Shown here: positions 26,601 through 35,104 of the stretch, in pieces
Layout of the letters: every line of letters begins with the position of its first letter
How positions within the stretch are numbered: position 1 is the stretch's first letter
From: Prionace glauca
Taxonomy: Eukaryota > Chordata > Chondrichthyes > Carcharhiniformes > Carcharhinidae
Assembly (NCBI GenBank): GCA_037974335.1
Contig: CM075724.1
Coordinates: 72,534,850 to 72,598,849 of the forward strand
Direction of reading: 5' to 3'
DNA length: 64,000 bases
Notes under the pieces: model-generated
The model's input: the letters and a program-made list of their open reading frames with translations, nothing else
Told to the model about the DNA's origin: nothing
The model's database searches: none
Translations under genes and position numbers: made by a program

Positions 26601-29600
26601 ATTTAGTAGATTCTCAATTCCACATTTTTATTGAATTCAAATTTCACCAGCTGCTGTGGCGGGTTTTGAACCTAAAATATTAACTGGGTTTCTGGGTTAG
26701 TAATCTAGCCGTAATACCACTAGGCCATCACTTGCCTTCCCCCCTTCCCCTTTTTTTTTGTATTTGCCCTCAACTTTATTACATTAATGGGACCAACGAG
26801 TCTGATCAAATATAGAGAAACCTGTTGGAATTGAGGGTACTGTGCCTGCCGTATTTCCCATTTTTTTAATAATGAATGGAGAGAAATACGTTGCCGTTTC
26901 GTCCATTTTTTGCAATACGTACTGCATGCTCCATCAAATTACTCATCCAGACAAGGAAGCAACGTTTCAGGATATCGCCCAGTCAATACCTGAATACGAT
27001 AATGATTTTTCTGTGATAGATTTTCACACTTGCTTTACATTTGTATTTCTAATTCCATTTCTTCTTCCTGCTTAATCCATCAGAGTCTAGCTTGGTACAA
27101 AGTGACGGAAATATCTATAGATAAAAAAGATACATAATTAGATAATTATTATTATAGATGTCGATGTGGATATTGTGATATTGTGGATGAAGTAAAATAT
27201 CAAAATAAGACTTTATATTTAATATGGAATTTCTCTGTCATGTTGCAATATAGATTGTTTTGTCCCGCATTGTGACCATTAATTTCTATTTGTGGTTTGT
27301 CTGAATATTGGAAGTGATCTGATTGCTGGCTAGGCTCCTTCTCTCACCCTATGTTAATTCAATTCCTGCCAGGTGATAATTGCTGCAGAAATTTTCTAAT
27401 TATGCTTAAAGTTGAATTTTGTAAAATGATATCAGTAGATTCCCTATTTTTGCTGTAATATCCATATGAATCCAACAGTGGCTCCCAGCAATGGAATACA
27501 GGGAGCAACTGTGACCCCTTATGTGTTCCTTTATTTCCCTGATCATGGGATTTCTCAAGATTCCATTAATCTCAACAGAATACTCGGAGAAATCCCAGAG
27601 CACTGAATGAATGAATATCTTCAACCATCTATGCTGTTTCTCTCGGGATACTTCTAGCCAAGCAGACAAGTATGGTCAGGAGACAAGTCGTATGTTTGTG
27701 GAATTGTGCAGACAGATTTCTGTGTTTTCCTGATGCCCAATCATTAAGCAATGTTTGAGCAGAACACCAAATGGAAATCCAGTGGGTGGAATACTGCCAC
27801 CACATTTCAATATTAGGAAAATGCGCCAAATTTTGTTCTTGGCAGTGCCTCCACCAGATTTTCCATTTGGTGTTCAATGCTGACAATGCTTGAAGCCCAG
27901 ATGATAAATCTCTGAAGCTCTGATCACCGTCATACAAACTATTTATTTTAGGTAATAAAACTGTTAGAGACCAGGGCAGAAGCTCCAAGGTATATTGTGA
28001 ATTTAGCGTAGACCCAAAATTTTTGTGATTTGGCAATAGTGGGAATTCAAAGTGTTCCACTCCAGGTGTGATAACTTTTATGAAAACAAACTTTATTTAA
28101 CAACATAGTTAAAATATAACGAAAAGAATTAACATAACTTTTACCAGTTGAAATACTTAAACATGATAAAATATAAATCTTAAGTTTTTTATTACTTCCA
28201 ATTTTACCAACAACCACAAAGATGTATATTTCCTTCAGAATCAGTTAGCAAAGCACAGTACCTTAAATGAATTCCTAGTGCTCCAGTTTTTTAATCCCTC
28301 TGGTCAGAGATACAGAGAGAGATACCCGTCTTTGATTCTCAGATAGCAGCCTCCATAGAGGAAATCGGTCTCCACACAGCAGATCTCCAATGACAGAGAG
28401 TGAGAAAACACCTCTTGTCTATTTCAGAACTCAGGAGATAGATACTTTCAATTTCTGAAAACGGAAGAGGGCAAAAGAGCAACTGCTGTTTCCAAATTCA
28501 AACTGCAACTGCCTTCTTTACCCTCTTTGTTAGCTTTGCCCTATCCACTCCACTTGTCATTTAACGTAATGTTATTCTGAAACCACAGGTAACACATCGA
28601 AGAATATCAACAAAAGCCTAGATTAAAAGAAGTGCTCCAATAGTTAGGAGCAATTAACTTTATGTATTATCAGAAGTGGGCAGTGAGTTGTGAATAGTTG
28701 GCATCGTAATTAGAGTTGAGACATAAAATAGTCCCTTCAGAAGAAACATGACACAAATACATTTCTTAAAGGCACAGTATCGTCACAAGACTCGGTCCAC
28801 CCTCTGGGTGCTGGTGCCGGAGGGATGGAACTCTACCGGAATGCAATGGACAGTAGTGATTTCATTTAATACTGGGGCTGCAAATTATGGGCTTATTCAT
28901 ATCAGTCTGTAGAGGGAGTAGATGACAAGAGGGCTTTTACTTTTTAATTGACTTTCAGTTCATTCAGGGAGCTTATTCTGCACCTGATACGACCGAATCC
29001 TAAAGAACCTCCAAGACATCAAGAACAAACACCATACATTCAGGTAGGATCGAGCAAAGATACGGAATGCGTAATTAACACGTAGTGTATGGGAAAATGC
29101 ATTTAATACGGCTTTACTACTTCTGTTTGCGTTAGCACTAATTCTGCGAGACTCTCGCTATAATGTCAATTATAGCTTCATTTGGCTTCAGAGTCACAAG
29201 ATTGTAGGATATAGCCCACTCAGGAGACTTGCGAATAAAGTATGATTTGGCGCTCCTGTGCATTACTGGGGGAAGTCTGCAATATCTGAAGTACCGTATT
29301 TCAAAGGACATGTTAGACTGAGGCTCTAGTTATCCAGATTTGCAGCTGATTAGGCCTATACTCCCTTCAATTCAGAAGAATGAGATGGGGATCTTAATGA
29401 GGTGTAAAAGTTGTTAAAGGAGATCGATAAGATCGAAGTGGAGAGGATATTTCCTCTTGTAGGGCAATCTAGAACAAGACGTCATAGTTTGAGGATAACG
29501 GGTAGCAAATTTAAAACAGAGACGAGGAGAAATGACGGGAGTCTGTGAAATTCACCTCTCAAAATTTTAATGGAATGCTGGGACATCGACTAAATTAAAG

Positions 29601-30241
29601 GAAGAAGTGGACAGGTTTTTAATTCGTAATAGCTTGAAGGGTTCTGGTGAACAGACAGGAAAGTAAATTTTGAGGCCGAGTTGAGATTAGCCATGACCAT
29701 GTTAAAGGTGGAGCAGGCTCGAGCGCCTGAATTGCATACTCCTGCTCTTAGTTCTTATGATTCTTATGTATGATTCATATGATTCAATGGCATTATTTCG
29801 AAGAAGAGCAGGGACGTTATCCCCTATGTCTTAGTCAATGCCTTTGGTCCCCATCACTAAAACAAATTGTTAAGAGTACATTGATATTCGTAGGATTTTG
29901 CTCTGAGCAGATTGGCTGTTGTGTTTCTCAAGTAACACCAGTGGCTAACCGCACCATAACAAGCGTTTGAATGACAGTAAAACACGTCTCGGGAAATTCA
30001 TTTTTATTCTATTCTAATGACTTACAATAAAGTAAAATTGGAACTAATTATATTCCCAATCATTGATTTCACAGACAAGAAAGGATTCCCCGATAATAAG
30101 CTGACGTACGCTGCTCTAGATGTGATAGCTTCAAAGAAAACTTTAAAGCCAAATCATGTGGATAAAAGCATGGAACATGCTCAGCGAAAGATGGAAAAAC
30201 AAAGAGCAGGAGTTATCTACACCGAACCGAAAGCCACCTGA
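11548..30241 (+). CDS. Gene 1: V(J)-C1 immunoglobulin-superfamily receptor with ITIM tail (split gene)
   Basis: Predicted type I membrane receptor. Exons: leader 11548-11617, V 11789-12109, C1 14295-14606, TM 18756-18863, ITIM tail 30075-30241. Every junction is phase 1 with AG/GT ends, and the TM exon joins the ITIM exon in frame. Joined, this is about 326 residues. Two extra small exons (20719-20756 and 28959-29043) would instead give a short tail that stops before any ITIM. The V domain has a J-like G strand (NGTGSNLTV) and the second domain has the C1 signature CLVFH. This VJ-C1 layout fits the NKp30/XMIV group near the MHC and the SIRPs, whose tails carry LTYADL. The ligand is unknown. 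Recruitment of SHP phosphatases is inferred from the ITIM. Gene 2 is its paralogue. Confidence 0.8.
11789..12109 (+). CDS. Gene 1 exon 2: Ig V domain with J-like end
   Basis: Acceptor CCCCATAG and donor GGTAAG, phase 1 on both sides, about 107 residues. Key residues are the first Cys (FHC, 11869-11871), the core Trp pair (VNWWKNG), and VQDTGVYYC with the second Cys at 12046-12048. The last strand NGTGSNLTV (12079-12105) looks like an antigen-receptor J segment, and NKp30 ends similarly with GNGTRLVV. N-glycosylation sites include NVS, NGT and NLT. No recombination signal heptamer follows the exon, so it is a germline-joined VJ. Confidence 0.88.
13025..13362 (+). mobile_element. tRNA-derived SINE in gene 1 intron 2 (second shark SINE type)
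   Basis: A tRNA-like head ends in a B box GGTTCAAATCC near 13076. The body follows with a CACTCCAGCG/CACTGCCAGAGG stretch, GGATGAGTCAC and the distal CCAGGCCAATATTTCTCC block before AACATCAC. The same distal block recurs in a fragment at 29780-29965. Confidence 0.7.
13363..13435. repeat. TTTGATTTGATTT-headed repeat fragment
   Basis: TTTGATTTGATTTG followed by GTCACAATTATTAGCATACATGAA-like sequence. The same block, better kept, starts at about 62901. Confidence 0.5.
13442..14130 (+). mobile_element. Possible solo LTR fossil in gene 1 intron 2
   Basis: The segment is laid out like a retroviral long terminal repeat: TG at one end and CA near the other, a TATA-like TATAAAAAG at 13970, and a polyadenylation AATAAA at about 14043 followed by a short R/U5-like stretch. 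No internal genes are attached and no clear target duplication was found. It is treated as a fossil; the family is not identified. Confidence 0.35.
14295..14606 (+). CDS. Gene 1 exon 3: Ig C1 domain
   Basis: Acceptor TTCTAG, donor CAGGTAAG, phase 1 on both sides, 104 residues. C1-set hallmarks are in order: VLCTTSPFYP, the core Trp in NLTWYKDG, YEASSQL, and VYTCLVFHSALQ with the CxVxH pattern typical of antibody, TCR and MHC constant domains. It aligns along its length with gene 2's C1 exon (FYP, WYK, KYEASS, YICVVSH). Confidence 0.9.
15006..16121 (+). mobile_element. CR1 LINE, family II, in gene 1 intron 3
   Basis: The 5' truncated copy starts within the polymerase (GHGIQG-like region near 15010). 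FADDTKVGG, the HRTLK block, RFTRMLPGLGGMPYE and LLDEYMEFNEIEGYR follow, then the tail GTGGGCCAAAGGGCCTG and two TTCTATG repeats. There is one frameshift near 15475-15550 and a short deletion near 15150, where the VLGPLLF block is shortened. It is closely related to the copy at 43151-44437. Confidence 0.93.
16122..16748. other. Gene 1 intron 3, no feature recognised
   Basis: AT-rich intron sequence with no exon-like frame and no repeat recognised. Confidence 0.35.
16749..17756 (-). mobile_element. CR1 LINE, family I, 3' half
   Basis: The tail with three TAGAACA units begins at 16749. The minus strand is open for 266 codons (16992-17792) from [15 protein letters not shown] through FADDTKVGG to HDFKLRGG, then one frame change leads to the usual end. 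It is 5' truncated at about 17756, where it meets a different repeat. It is nearly identical to the copy at 6226-7187. Confidence 0.93.
17790..18137 (+). repeat. Abundant interspersed repeat (GATGTGG...CCAGCATTTATTGCCC type)
   Basis: Starts at CACAGGATGTGGATG. Blocks follow reading CCAGCATTTATTGCCCATCC, TGAGAAGGTGG, TTTTGACCCAGTGACAGT and CAGTGCATCCTGTA. I recognise it as a common shark repeat, but its class is unknown to me. The tail of the SINE at 26385-26738 carries a related first block. Confidence 0.6.
18140..18625 (+). mobile_element. Old CR1 LINE with internal deletions
   Basis: Degenerate motif A-like TTAGATTTCC-AAGGCATTTGAC, then GTCACAGGGATTAGT in place of the PQGS block, a TTTGCTAATGCCACAAAG version of FADDTK, and the FLLGKGIKGY end. 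The tail is GGGGCCAAATGGCC. About 700 bases of the normal C-terminal region are missing, so two blocks are fused. It is strongly decayed. Confidence 0.65.
18756..18863 (+). CDS. Gene 1 exon 4: transmembrane segment
   Basis: Acceptor TTACAG, donor ATGGTAAG, phase 1 on both sides. Encodes a short stalk, then GGFLLLMLGLFIVTHCV and the basic stop-transfer TKKDN. One Lys sits just before the hydrophobic run, and there is no buried charge of the kind activating NKp30 uses to pair with adaptors. That fits an inhibitory receptor with its own tail. Confidence 0.8.
19088..19335. repeat. Fold-back element with 63-base inverted arms
   Basis: Arms at 19088-19150 and 19201-19263 are reverse complements with about two mismatches, around a 50-base loop. 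The right arm continues into the ACCTGGTGTTGTCAGAC end and a CCAGTCCAACGCCGGCATAC block. It belongs to the family at 1915, 56607, 58090 and 59097. Confidence 0.85.
19725..20048 (+). mobile_element. HE1-like SINE, near full length
   Basis: The tRNA-like head GGTGGCACAGTTGTTTGCAC has a B box at GAGTTCAATTTCAAG. The body has GTGGGTTTCCTCCGGGTGCT, CAAAGATGTGCAGGTTAGG and GGGGATTAGCAGAGTAAAT. The tail GACTTGACGAGTTGAATGGC ends in a TTCTATAGG. The tail half matches the CR1 3' end. Confidence 0.88.
20318..20599 (-). mobile_element. HE1-like SINE, minus strand
   Basis: This is the reverse complement of the same SINE: tail near 20320, CACATCTTTGGACTGTTGG and GCAAACTCCACACAGTGAC in the middle, and the tRNA-like head at 20560-20599. 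It lies 270 bases from the plus-strand copy at 19725-20048, so the two could pair in RNA. Confidence 0.85.
20719..20756 (+). CDS. Gene 1 alternative tail exon a (38 bases)
   Basis: Acceptor ATTCCTAG, donor CAGGTATG. Entered in phase 1 from the TM exon it adds MHKDGGRCHYQQ and leaves in phase 0. Small tail exons of this size are usual in MHC class I and related receptors. It cannot join the ITIM exon in frame, but it does match 28959-29043. It was found by splice-site inspection only and no transcript supports it. Confidence 0.45.
21640..22200 (+). mobile_element. Old CR1 LINE C-terminal fragment
   Basis: Degenerate matches in order: RDLSVLVH-like start, KQAVRKANRLY, CLVKTTLGVLWT (from LVRPHLEYC), and GRMRGNLIKTYKI, then a decayed end with TTGGAAATGTA. 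Many breaks. Confidence 0.65.
22262..23372 (-). mobile_element. Old CR1 LINE, 3' half, split by a younger insertion
   Basis: The minus strand carries the C-terminal blocks (66 codons at 22609-22809 with KVQLYSALLKPDLEYCVWFWYP) and farther right the FADD and motif A regions in decayed form. The tail with GCCCATCGAGCCTG lies near 22300. It continues at 24305-26350 on the far side of the family I insertion. Confidence 0.7.
23380..24304 (+). mobile_element. CR1 LINE, family I, nested inside an older CR1
   Basis: The 5' truncated copy begins at WVD-type codons before FADDTKVGG (here CTGATTACACC, with Asp lost). It runs through HRSLKVGSQV, RFTRMLPGMEGRSYE and DRFMDEKGLV to GTGGGCCGAAGGGCCTG and two TTCTAT units. 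One short duplication and frame change lies near 23650-23680 (AGTCAAGTAGAAAATTGGG). It is opposite in strand to its host element. Confidence 0.92.
24305..26350 (-). mobile_element. Old CR1/L2-like LINE, 5' half
   Basis: This continues the element at 22262-23372. The minus strand shows decayed linker and endonuclease regions. Near 25141-25290 the text corresponds to the DHNMI/LDLVL endonuclease end in reverse, and near 26270 to a region before the endonuclease. There are no long frames. A C-rich run at 25985-26040 lies inside it. Confidence 0.55.
25985..26040. repeat. C-rich low-complexity tract
   Basis: Long C runs broken by A and T; the complementary strand could form G-quadruplex structures. 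Confidence 0.8.
26385..26738 (-). mobile_element. tRNA-derived SINE, minus strand
   Basis: The reverse complement starts GGCCTAGTGGTATTACGGC (A box) and has a B box GGTTCAAAACCC about 50 bases on. The body follows with AATTTGAATTCAAT, AAAACCCATCTCGTTC and CTTACCTGGTCTGGCC, then a tail related to the repeat at 17790. A more decayed copy is at 7780-7990. Confidence 0.82.
26739..28958. other. Gene 1 intron, no exon recognised
   Basis: Open frames here, including 143 codons on the minus strand at 27629-28060, have no recognisable motif. The AT-rich block from about 28060 to 28800 has the feel of an interspersed repeat, but I cannot classify it. Confidence 0.35.
28959..29043 (+). CDS. Gene 1 alternative tail exon b (ends the short tail)
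   Basis: Acceptor ACTTTCAG (a second AG lies nine bases on), donor CAGGTAGG. Entered in phase 0 from exon a it reads FIQGAYSAPDTTES and stops. The joined tail is then about 27 residues with no ITIM, though the junction makes YQQF, which fits the YxxPhi sorting pattern. The exon leaves in phase 1, so it would suit the ITIM exon if its stop were absent. Confidence 0.4.
29355..29775 (+). mobile_element. Old CR1 LINE 3' fragment
   Basis: Decayed C-terminal blocks (KIEVERIFPLVG, KTRRHSLRI, a FIEKW-like end) and a tail with GGTGGAGCAGGCTCGAGCG and repeated TTCTTATGATTCTTATG. The tail resembles family IV, but the copy is much older. Confidence 0.7.
29780..29965 (+). mobile_element. SINE fragment (same type as 13025-13362)
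   Basis: Matches the distal part: CATTATTTCGAAGAAGAGCA, then CAGATTGGCTGTTGTGTTTC. It lies about 110 bases before the ITIM exon. Confidence 0.65.
30075..30241 (+). CDS. Gene 1 tail exon with ITIM
   Basis: Acceptor GATTTCACAG. Entered in phase 1 directly from the TM exon it gives DKKGFPDNK, then LTYAAL (30101-30118), a perfect ITIM of the form [SIVL]xYxx[IVL] that resembles SIRP-alpha LTYADL. It then gives a basic, Lys-rich stretch and a second tyrosine in GVIYTEPKAT before the TGA at 30239-30241. VIYTEP misses the last hydrophobic residue, so it is ITIM-like at best. SHP-1/SHP-2 binding is inferred from the motif. Confidence 0.78.
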
Positions 30242-30760
30242 TAATGGTTTCCAATGACTAACGCACATTAGTTATGTCGATATCTAAGGATAAGCCAATT
30301 ACCATGACATCAAAAATCGACAATATAATAACAACTCTTCGGGGGGAAAGTGTAGGGTTCTATTTTAATAACAGGCGGCCAGGAACTACACGCATTAATT
30401 CAGAAGTGGTGGTTACCCCTCACTGCTTTAAGAAGCTGTGGATGAAATGGATTGTAAAACCTCAAGTTCTGCTTGAACCGGCTACAAAACTGCAAGACAC
30501 AAATCTGATTGGTGTTGGCATTTAGGAAAAGGGTATGATTTAGAGCTCAATCTGCGCTGATAAATCAGAACCTGAAGATCTCGGGGAAATCAATAACCGG
30601 GTTACTTGAAAATTGGCACGAACAGCAATCCCTGGGGACAGATATAAATCCTCCTTGGACTGTAGCACAAAACAGGTGGTAAGAATAGGCAACAGGTTTT
30701 CTTCCCTGCTCGATTTTTGATTCTAATGATGTCCGGATTTAAGGAAGAGATGGCATTCAA

Positions 30761-30766
30761 AATAAA
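30761..30766 (+). terminator. Candidate polyadenylation signal of gene 1
   Basis: AATAAA about 520 bases after the ITIM-exon stop, with no nearer copy on this strand. The 3' end itself is not shown by the sequence. Confidence 0.45.
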
Positions 30767-30944
30767 CGTAATGCAAACGTGCAATGAATGATCCAGAAAG
30801 AAAAAAAACTAATTAAATATGATTTAGATCACGCTTTGCTCAAACTCAGCTGCTCCCAAACTCCGTCACACTGAAGTCACTTTCAAGTGTAATCAAAATT
30901 GACAGATTGGGAATGTCAGTAACTGCATAGCAGGATCCCATAGA

Positions 30945-31234
30945 TGCCTGGTCACTGTGTGGAGTTTGCACATTTTCCTCGTGTCTGCGTGGGTTTCCAC
31001 CGGGAACTCCGGTTTCCTCCCACGGTCCAAAGATGTGCTGGTTAGGTTGATTGGCCATGCTAAGTAATTGCCCCTTAGTGTAGGGGCAATTAGTGTTGAG
31101 ATGCGTAGGTTAGAGGGATTAGTGGATATAAAATGTAGGGATATGGGGGTAGAGCCTGGGTGGGATTGTGTTCTGTGCAGACCCGATGGGCCGAAGGGCC
31201 TCTTTCTGCACTGTAGGGTTCTATGATTCTATGT
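30945..31234 (+). mobile_element. HE1-like SINE
   Basis: The body has GTCTGCGTGGGTTTCCACCG, CAAAGATGTGCTGGTTAGG and GTAGAGCCTGGGTGGGATTG. A well-kept tail GATGGGCCGAAGGGCC runs into TCTATGATTCTATG. The head is degraded. It shows a small duplication near 31080. Confidence 0.85.
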
Positions 31235-31399
31235 ACGATCAGCAGTGGTCTTATTGACAGATAACTATTGGCCGGGACACGAGGAGAACGGTGCTGTTCT
31301 TCTGCAGATAGTAGAAGTCCCATGGGTGCTCTGACATAATTTTTTTCCTATCTATCGAGCGAATGGCTTGCAATTAACTTCCTTCCATCTCTTGTAACG

Positions 31400-31960
31400 A
31401 AACATCAGGTGGTATCTAACATTCCCAGTCTTCATCATTGTCTCAGCTCATTTGTTGCAGACACATTTGATACCAGACTAGGCTATCCCGATTCTAGCAG
31501 TTTCCTCGCATTCTGTCCTGTGTAAAATTGAGGTCATCCAAAACATGGCATTCCGTGTGATTGCTTCCAGCAATATCGTTCTCTGATCAAACCCGTACTA
31601 GCTAGATCACATTGGTTCCCGGTTTCGAGATTTAAAATTCCCCACCTTTGTTTTTAAATTCCCTGTACCATATTTCTGCAACCTCCAAAAGATCTGAGTT
31701 CCTCGAATTCTAGCGCCTTTTTCCAACTCCAGTAACAACTATTGCAGAGGCCCAAACGACGGGATTTTCTCTTCAGTTCTCTTCCTCCTTTTCAGCTTTT
31801 AACACAGTCATTCAAACCTATGCCTTCGAACAAATTTTCGTAATTTGACCTAACTTCTCCACATGTGGTTTTTGTTATTCTTTGTTTCATAAAGCTCCAG
31901 TGAAGCGCCTTGGGATATTCCATTATATTAAACATGCTCTCAAAATTTCAGTGGTGACTG
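31400..31960 (+). mobile_element. L2-like LINE C-terminal remnant
   Basis: Decayed frames recall the RT end that reads LWNSLP...FKxxLKTYLF in intact elements, and the segment ends with GAAGCGCCTTGGGATATTCC ahead of a TATATTAAA-type end. Related stretches lie at 35105-35930 (same strand) and 44640-45420 (other strand). The family was recognised by pattern only. Confidence 0.45.
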
Positions 31961-32109
31961 TTATCATGGTGATACTGCTTCCTGCATTTAGTTTGAAAAT
32001 TTGTAGAAAAATGAATTACTTTTTTTTCAAAGATAGCTAAATGCAGAATTTGAAAGGAAATCCAAGCAATAGCACCAGAGGACAAAATATCACAAAACAA
32101 ATATTTTCG

Positions 32110-32275
32110 TTTTTAGAAAACGTAGTTTGGAATGAAAGGTTTTTTACTCAGAAGATAAATAGACATTCAAAATGGGCAAAAGAGGCGCAACCCTTAGTTG
32201 TATTATAAATATGCACAGATGATGGACTATTGGCGTGACAAGACTCGATGGCCGATTGGTCTTTACTAGCGTTTG
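32110..32275 (+). mobile_element. Old LINE tail remnant
   Basis: A FFTQKIN-like end (TTTTTTACTCAGAAGATAAAT) and a tail with ACTCGATGGCCGATTGGTC. Very short and diverged. Confidence 0.4.
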
Positions 32276-32884
32276 TCTTTTTCTTTACTTCGTTATTATG
32301 AATTCATCTATAACAATTTCCAAAGTATCACTGTTATTCGAGTATTAATATTCAGACATGAAAAGGATATGATAGATTATATAACATGGATGTAGTTCGT
32401 TGAGCTTCTTCTTTCATAATGTGTATTCTTACATTATATGAAATTGCCAGGTTGTGTAAAGATAATGTATATCCTTACTTTCTGAGAAACTTTCATGTTG
32501 CTGTTGCCTAACATTAAATTTGCAAATAATTTATCAACACCTGCATCAAAAAAATTGTTTAAGCAATGGAAAATGTTAAGCAAAAATCATGCAATTGAAT
32601 AACAAGAAATAAGCACGAAAATTCAGCAGTGGTTTAATCAGGAAGTTAAGGGTACTATTCAAATTTTTCAAGAGGTTTATGATGTTGCATAGAATAGTGA
32701 TATATCTTGGACAGGAACTGTTTTGGAAACCATCAAAGGTGTTTAAAATGTTGATTTTAAAAGCGAAAAAATAGATTGTGAGAGCAAATAAGCAAGGAAT
32801 ATAAAAACAGTTTGGAAACACTGTTACAATGTATAAAACACAAGAGGGTAGTTATCTTATTATGAGATATATAATAAAAGAGGA
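32276..32884. other. No gene recognised
   Basis: AT-rich with no supported exon or repeat. Confidence 0.35.
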
Positions 32885-33440
32885 GGGAATGTTTGCTTTA
32901 GTCAGATAGGGCATTGGTTAAGCCACATTCTGAATACCGTTATAATACCTTGGAAGCATTTCAGAGAAAGTTTACTAAATTAATAGCTGGAATGGGCGCT
33001 TTACCATTTGAAAAAAGGTGACAGACGAGACTTATATCAGCTAGAGTTTAAGAATAAGAGGCGACTTGATTGAAACATAATATCCCGAAGAGACTTGATA
33101 GGGTGGATCTGGAAAGAATGATTATTCTTGTGGGAGAATCTAAAACTTGGGTCACTGTTTAAAAATAAGGGGTCTCCAATTTAAAGCAGAGTTTAAAAAG
33201 AAATGTGTCAAAGGATGTGAGACTTTGAAATTCTCTTCCCTCAATGAAGTGTTTTGACAGTGTCCTTGAATATCTTATATACAGCGGTAAGTAGTTTCAC
33301 GGTAAGAAATAGGGTGAAAAGGTGCAAGAGGAAGGATAGATTGTTGTTTCGAGGTTAAAATCGGATCAGCAAAGATCTTAATGCGTTTTGGGGGAGGGGC
33401 CGAGTTACCCATTTTTGCTGCTATTTCCTATGTCTACAAA
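32885..33440 (+). mobile_element. Old CR1 LINE 3' fragment
   Basis: Degenerate LVKPHSEYRYNT, FQRKFTKLIAGMGAL and KRRLD-type blocks in order, then a GATCTGGAAAGAATG and TTAAAGCAGAGT region and a decayed end. All frames are broken. Confidence 0.6.
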
Positions 33441-34831
33441 TTTGTCTTGAACAAATAGCTGGTTGTCTGTTTTCACAGTAGGAAACACAAGTTGCGTATC
33501 GGAAATGAAGGGCAAAATAGATGCTAAATGCGCGAGAAGTCTACGGTTATTAATAACAACAGAGTCAGGGCCTGAGAAAATGAAATGCATTAAAATCCGG
33601 GAAATCTTCACGCCTACATTGGAAGGTTTTAAAAGTCACGGCTGTAGAGGTTCGGGATGCGCTGTCCATGAGTTTTGAAACTTCTCTCGATATTGGAAAC
33701 GTGCCAACAAGTTGGATGTTAATAAATATAACACCAGTAAAATGTGGAATTGAAGTCCAAGATCACCCATTATCGTATTGAAGCTAATTGGCAGATTCGA
33801 TGGATCTTATAGTGTACACCTGTTCTTGTGTTCTTGATCCAGGCTCTATGATGCACAGGCGGCTGTGCAAACATTCCAGACATCACCCTGCAGGGCCTCC
33901 TGATTATTTTTGTGATTCTGACCCACAGAACGAGGATGAAGGTGTGGCGGCGTCAACTCAAGGGTCTTAAATAGATCATTAGGAACTGGGGGAAATATCT
34001 GACTGTGTTTCCTAACCTTGCGCAGAGCTTATAAGTATAACAAGCAAGGAGAATGAGAATGTTTATTTTTGAAACTTGACCAGGGCTTTTAGTGAAGCAC
34101 ACTAAGCTTGAAGAAATATGGAGAAATAACAGGTCAAGAAAAACAAAGATGATTACCTTGTGTCTTTCAACCTCTCGGAACTGCAACCCACCCTCCCCCA
34201 CTATCACCTCCCTCTTCAGCTCCACCCACCCAACTCTCCCACCCCACCCCCCATTTACACCCCCGAATTACCCACATTCCGAAAAAAACAAGGAAGCTTT
34301 TGAAACGATGAAGTATGCCTTCGGGCATACGAAACTGTAGACTTAGTTGACCACATCATCTACCTTCAATGTTTGTTCATTTTGTCTAACTAGATTTAAT
34401 GTAACTTCCGTGTTCCATTGTTAACTGTCTAATTCGTAGCCAGAATATCGCCTGAATTTGACATTTCTTTCCTTGATACCCCCAAAGATCGACATTTGAC
34501 ATTTCCCCTACTTTGAGTTAAATATAACCCGTCAACAAAGCCATCTAAAAATATAACGTTGGCTTGAACATGTACACTGGAAATATCCGGCTGGACCTCA
34601 GTATTCCAGTTCTCTCTAATCCCTCTTCTTGCGCGATATCCGGTACTAAATAAGCATAAATTATCTTAGATTTGGAAAATTGAAGCTATTGCTTTGAGTC
34701 GCTATTATGCCATTCGATTGGTACCATTTCCACCACTCTCCCGGGCAAATGTCTGAAGCGGAACTGGACTGTCCACAAAACTTGTGACATCTTTAACCGA
34801 AAAACTAACATCTGGCAAAACATCCATGGCT
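33441..34831. other. Intergenic stretch between the two receptor genes
   Basis: No exon is supported. The 71-codon frame at 33463 and the Pro-rich run at 34190-34270 show no domain. A short C-rich run lies near 34190-34265. Confidence 0.35.
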
Positions 34832-35084
34832 CATAGAATCCCTACAGGAGACCATTCGGCCTATTGACCCTGTGCTCAGGTCCAATCCTCGTAAACTGCA
34901 GATATTTACAATGCTAAGCCCCATGACACGATGGATAATCAACCTAACCTACATATCTTTGGAGTGTGGGAGGAACATCTGGAGGAAATCCATGCAGACG
35001 TGGGAAGAATGGCCCAATTGAACCTGCATCCTTGACGCTGTGAGGCAGCAGTGCTAACTCTTGAGCCACCCGTGTCGCCCATTA
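34832..35084 (-). mobile_element. HE1-like SINE, minus strand
   Basis: Tail at 34832 (CATAGAATCCCTACAGGAGA), CATATCTTTGGAGTGTGGGA in the middle, and the tRNA-like head with GCCACCCGTGTCGCCC at the right end. The body has small deletions. Confidence 0.85.
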
Positions 35085-35104
35085 AGATATTTCACAATGT
35101 TGTC

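Noticed and set aside
27629-28060. 143-codon minus-strand open frame
   Set aside because: No domain, no signal, and no splice or promoter context; it fits chance in intron sequence.
28959-29043. Another frame of tail exon b is open for 28 codons (ELILHLIRPNPKEPPRHQ and on to TPYIQ)
   Set aside because: It needs a phase 2 entry and leaves in phase 0, which matches neither neighbour exon. It remains possible if an unseen exon exists.
33463-33678. 71-codon frame with several Cys
   Set aside because: No recognisable domain. The TTTTCACAG nearby is a plausible acceptor, but the frame also opens upstream and has no matching donor.
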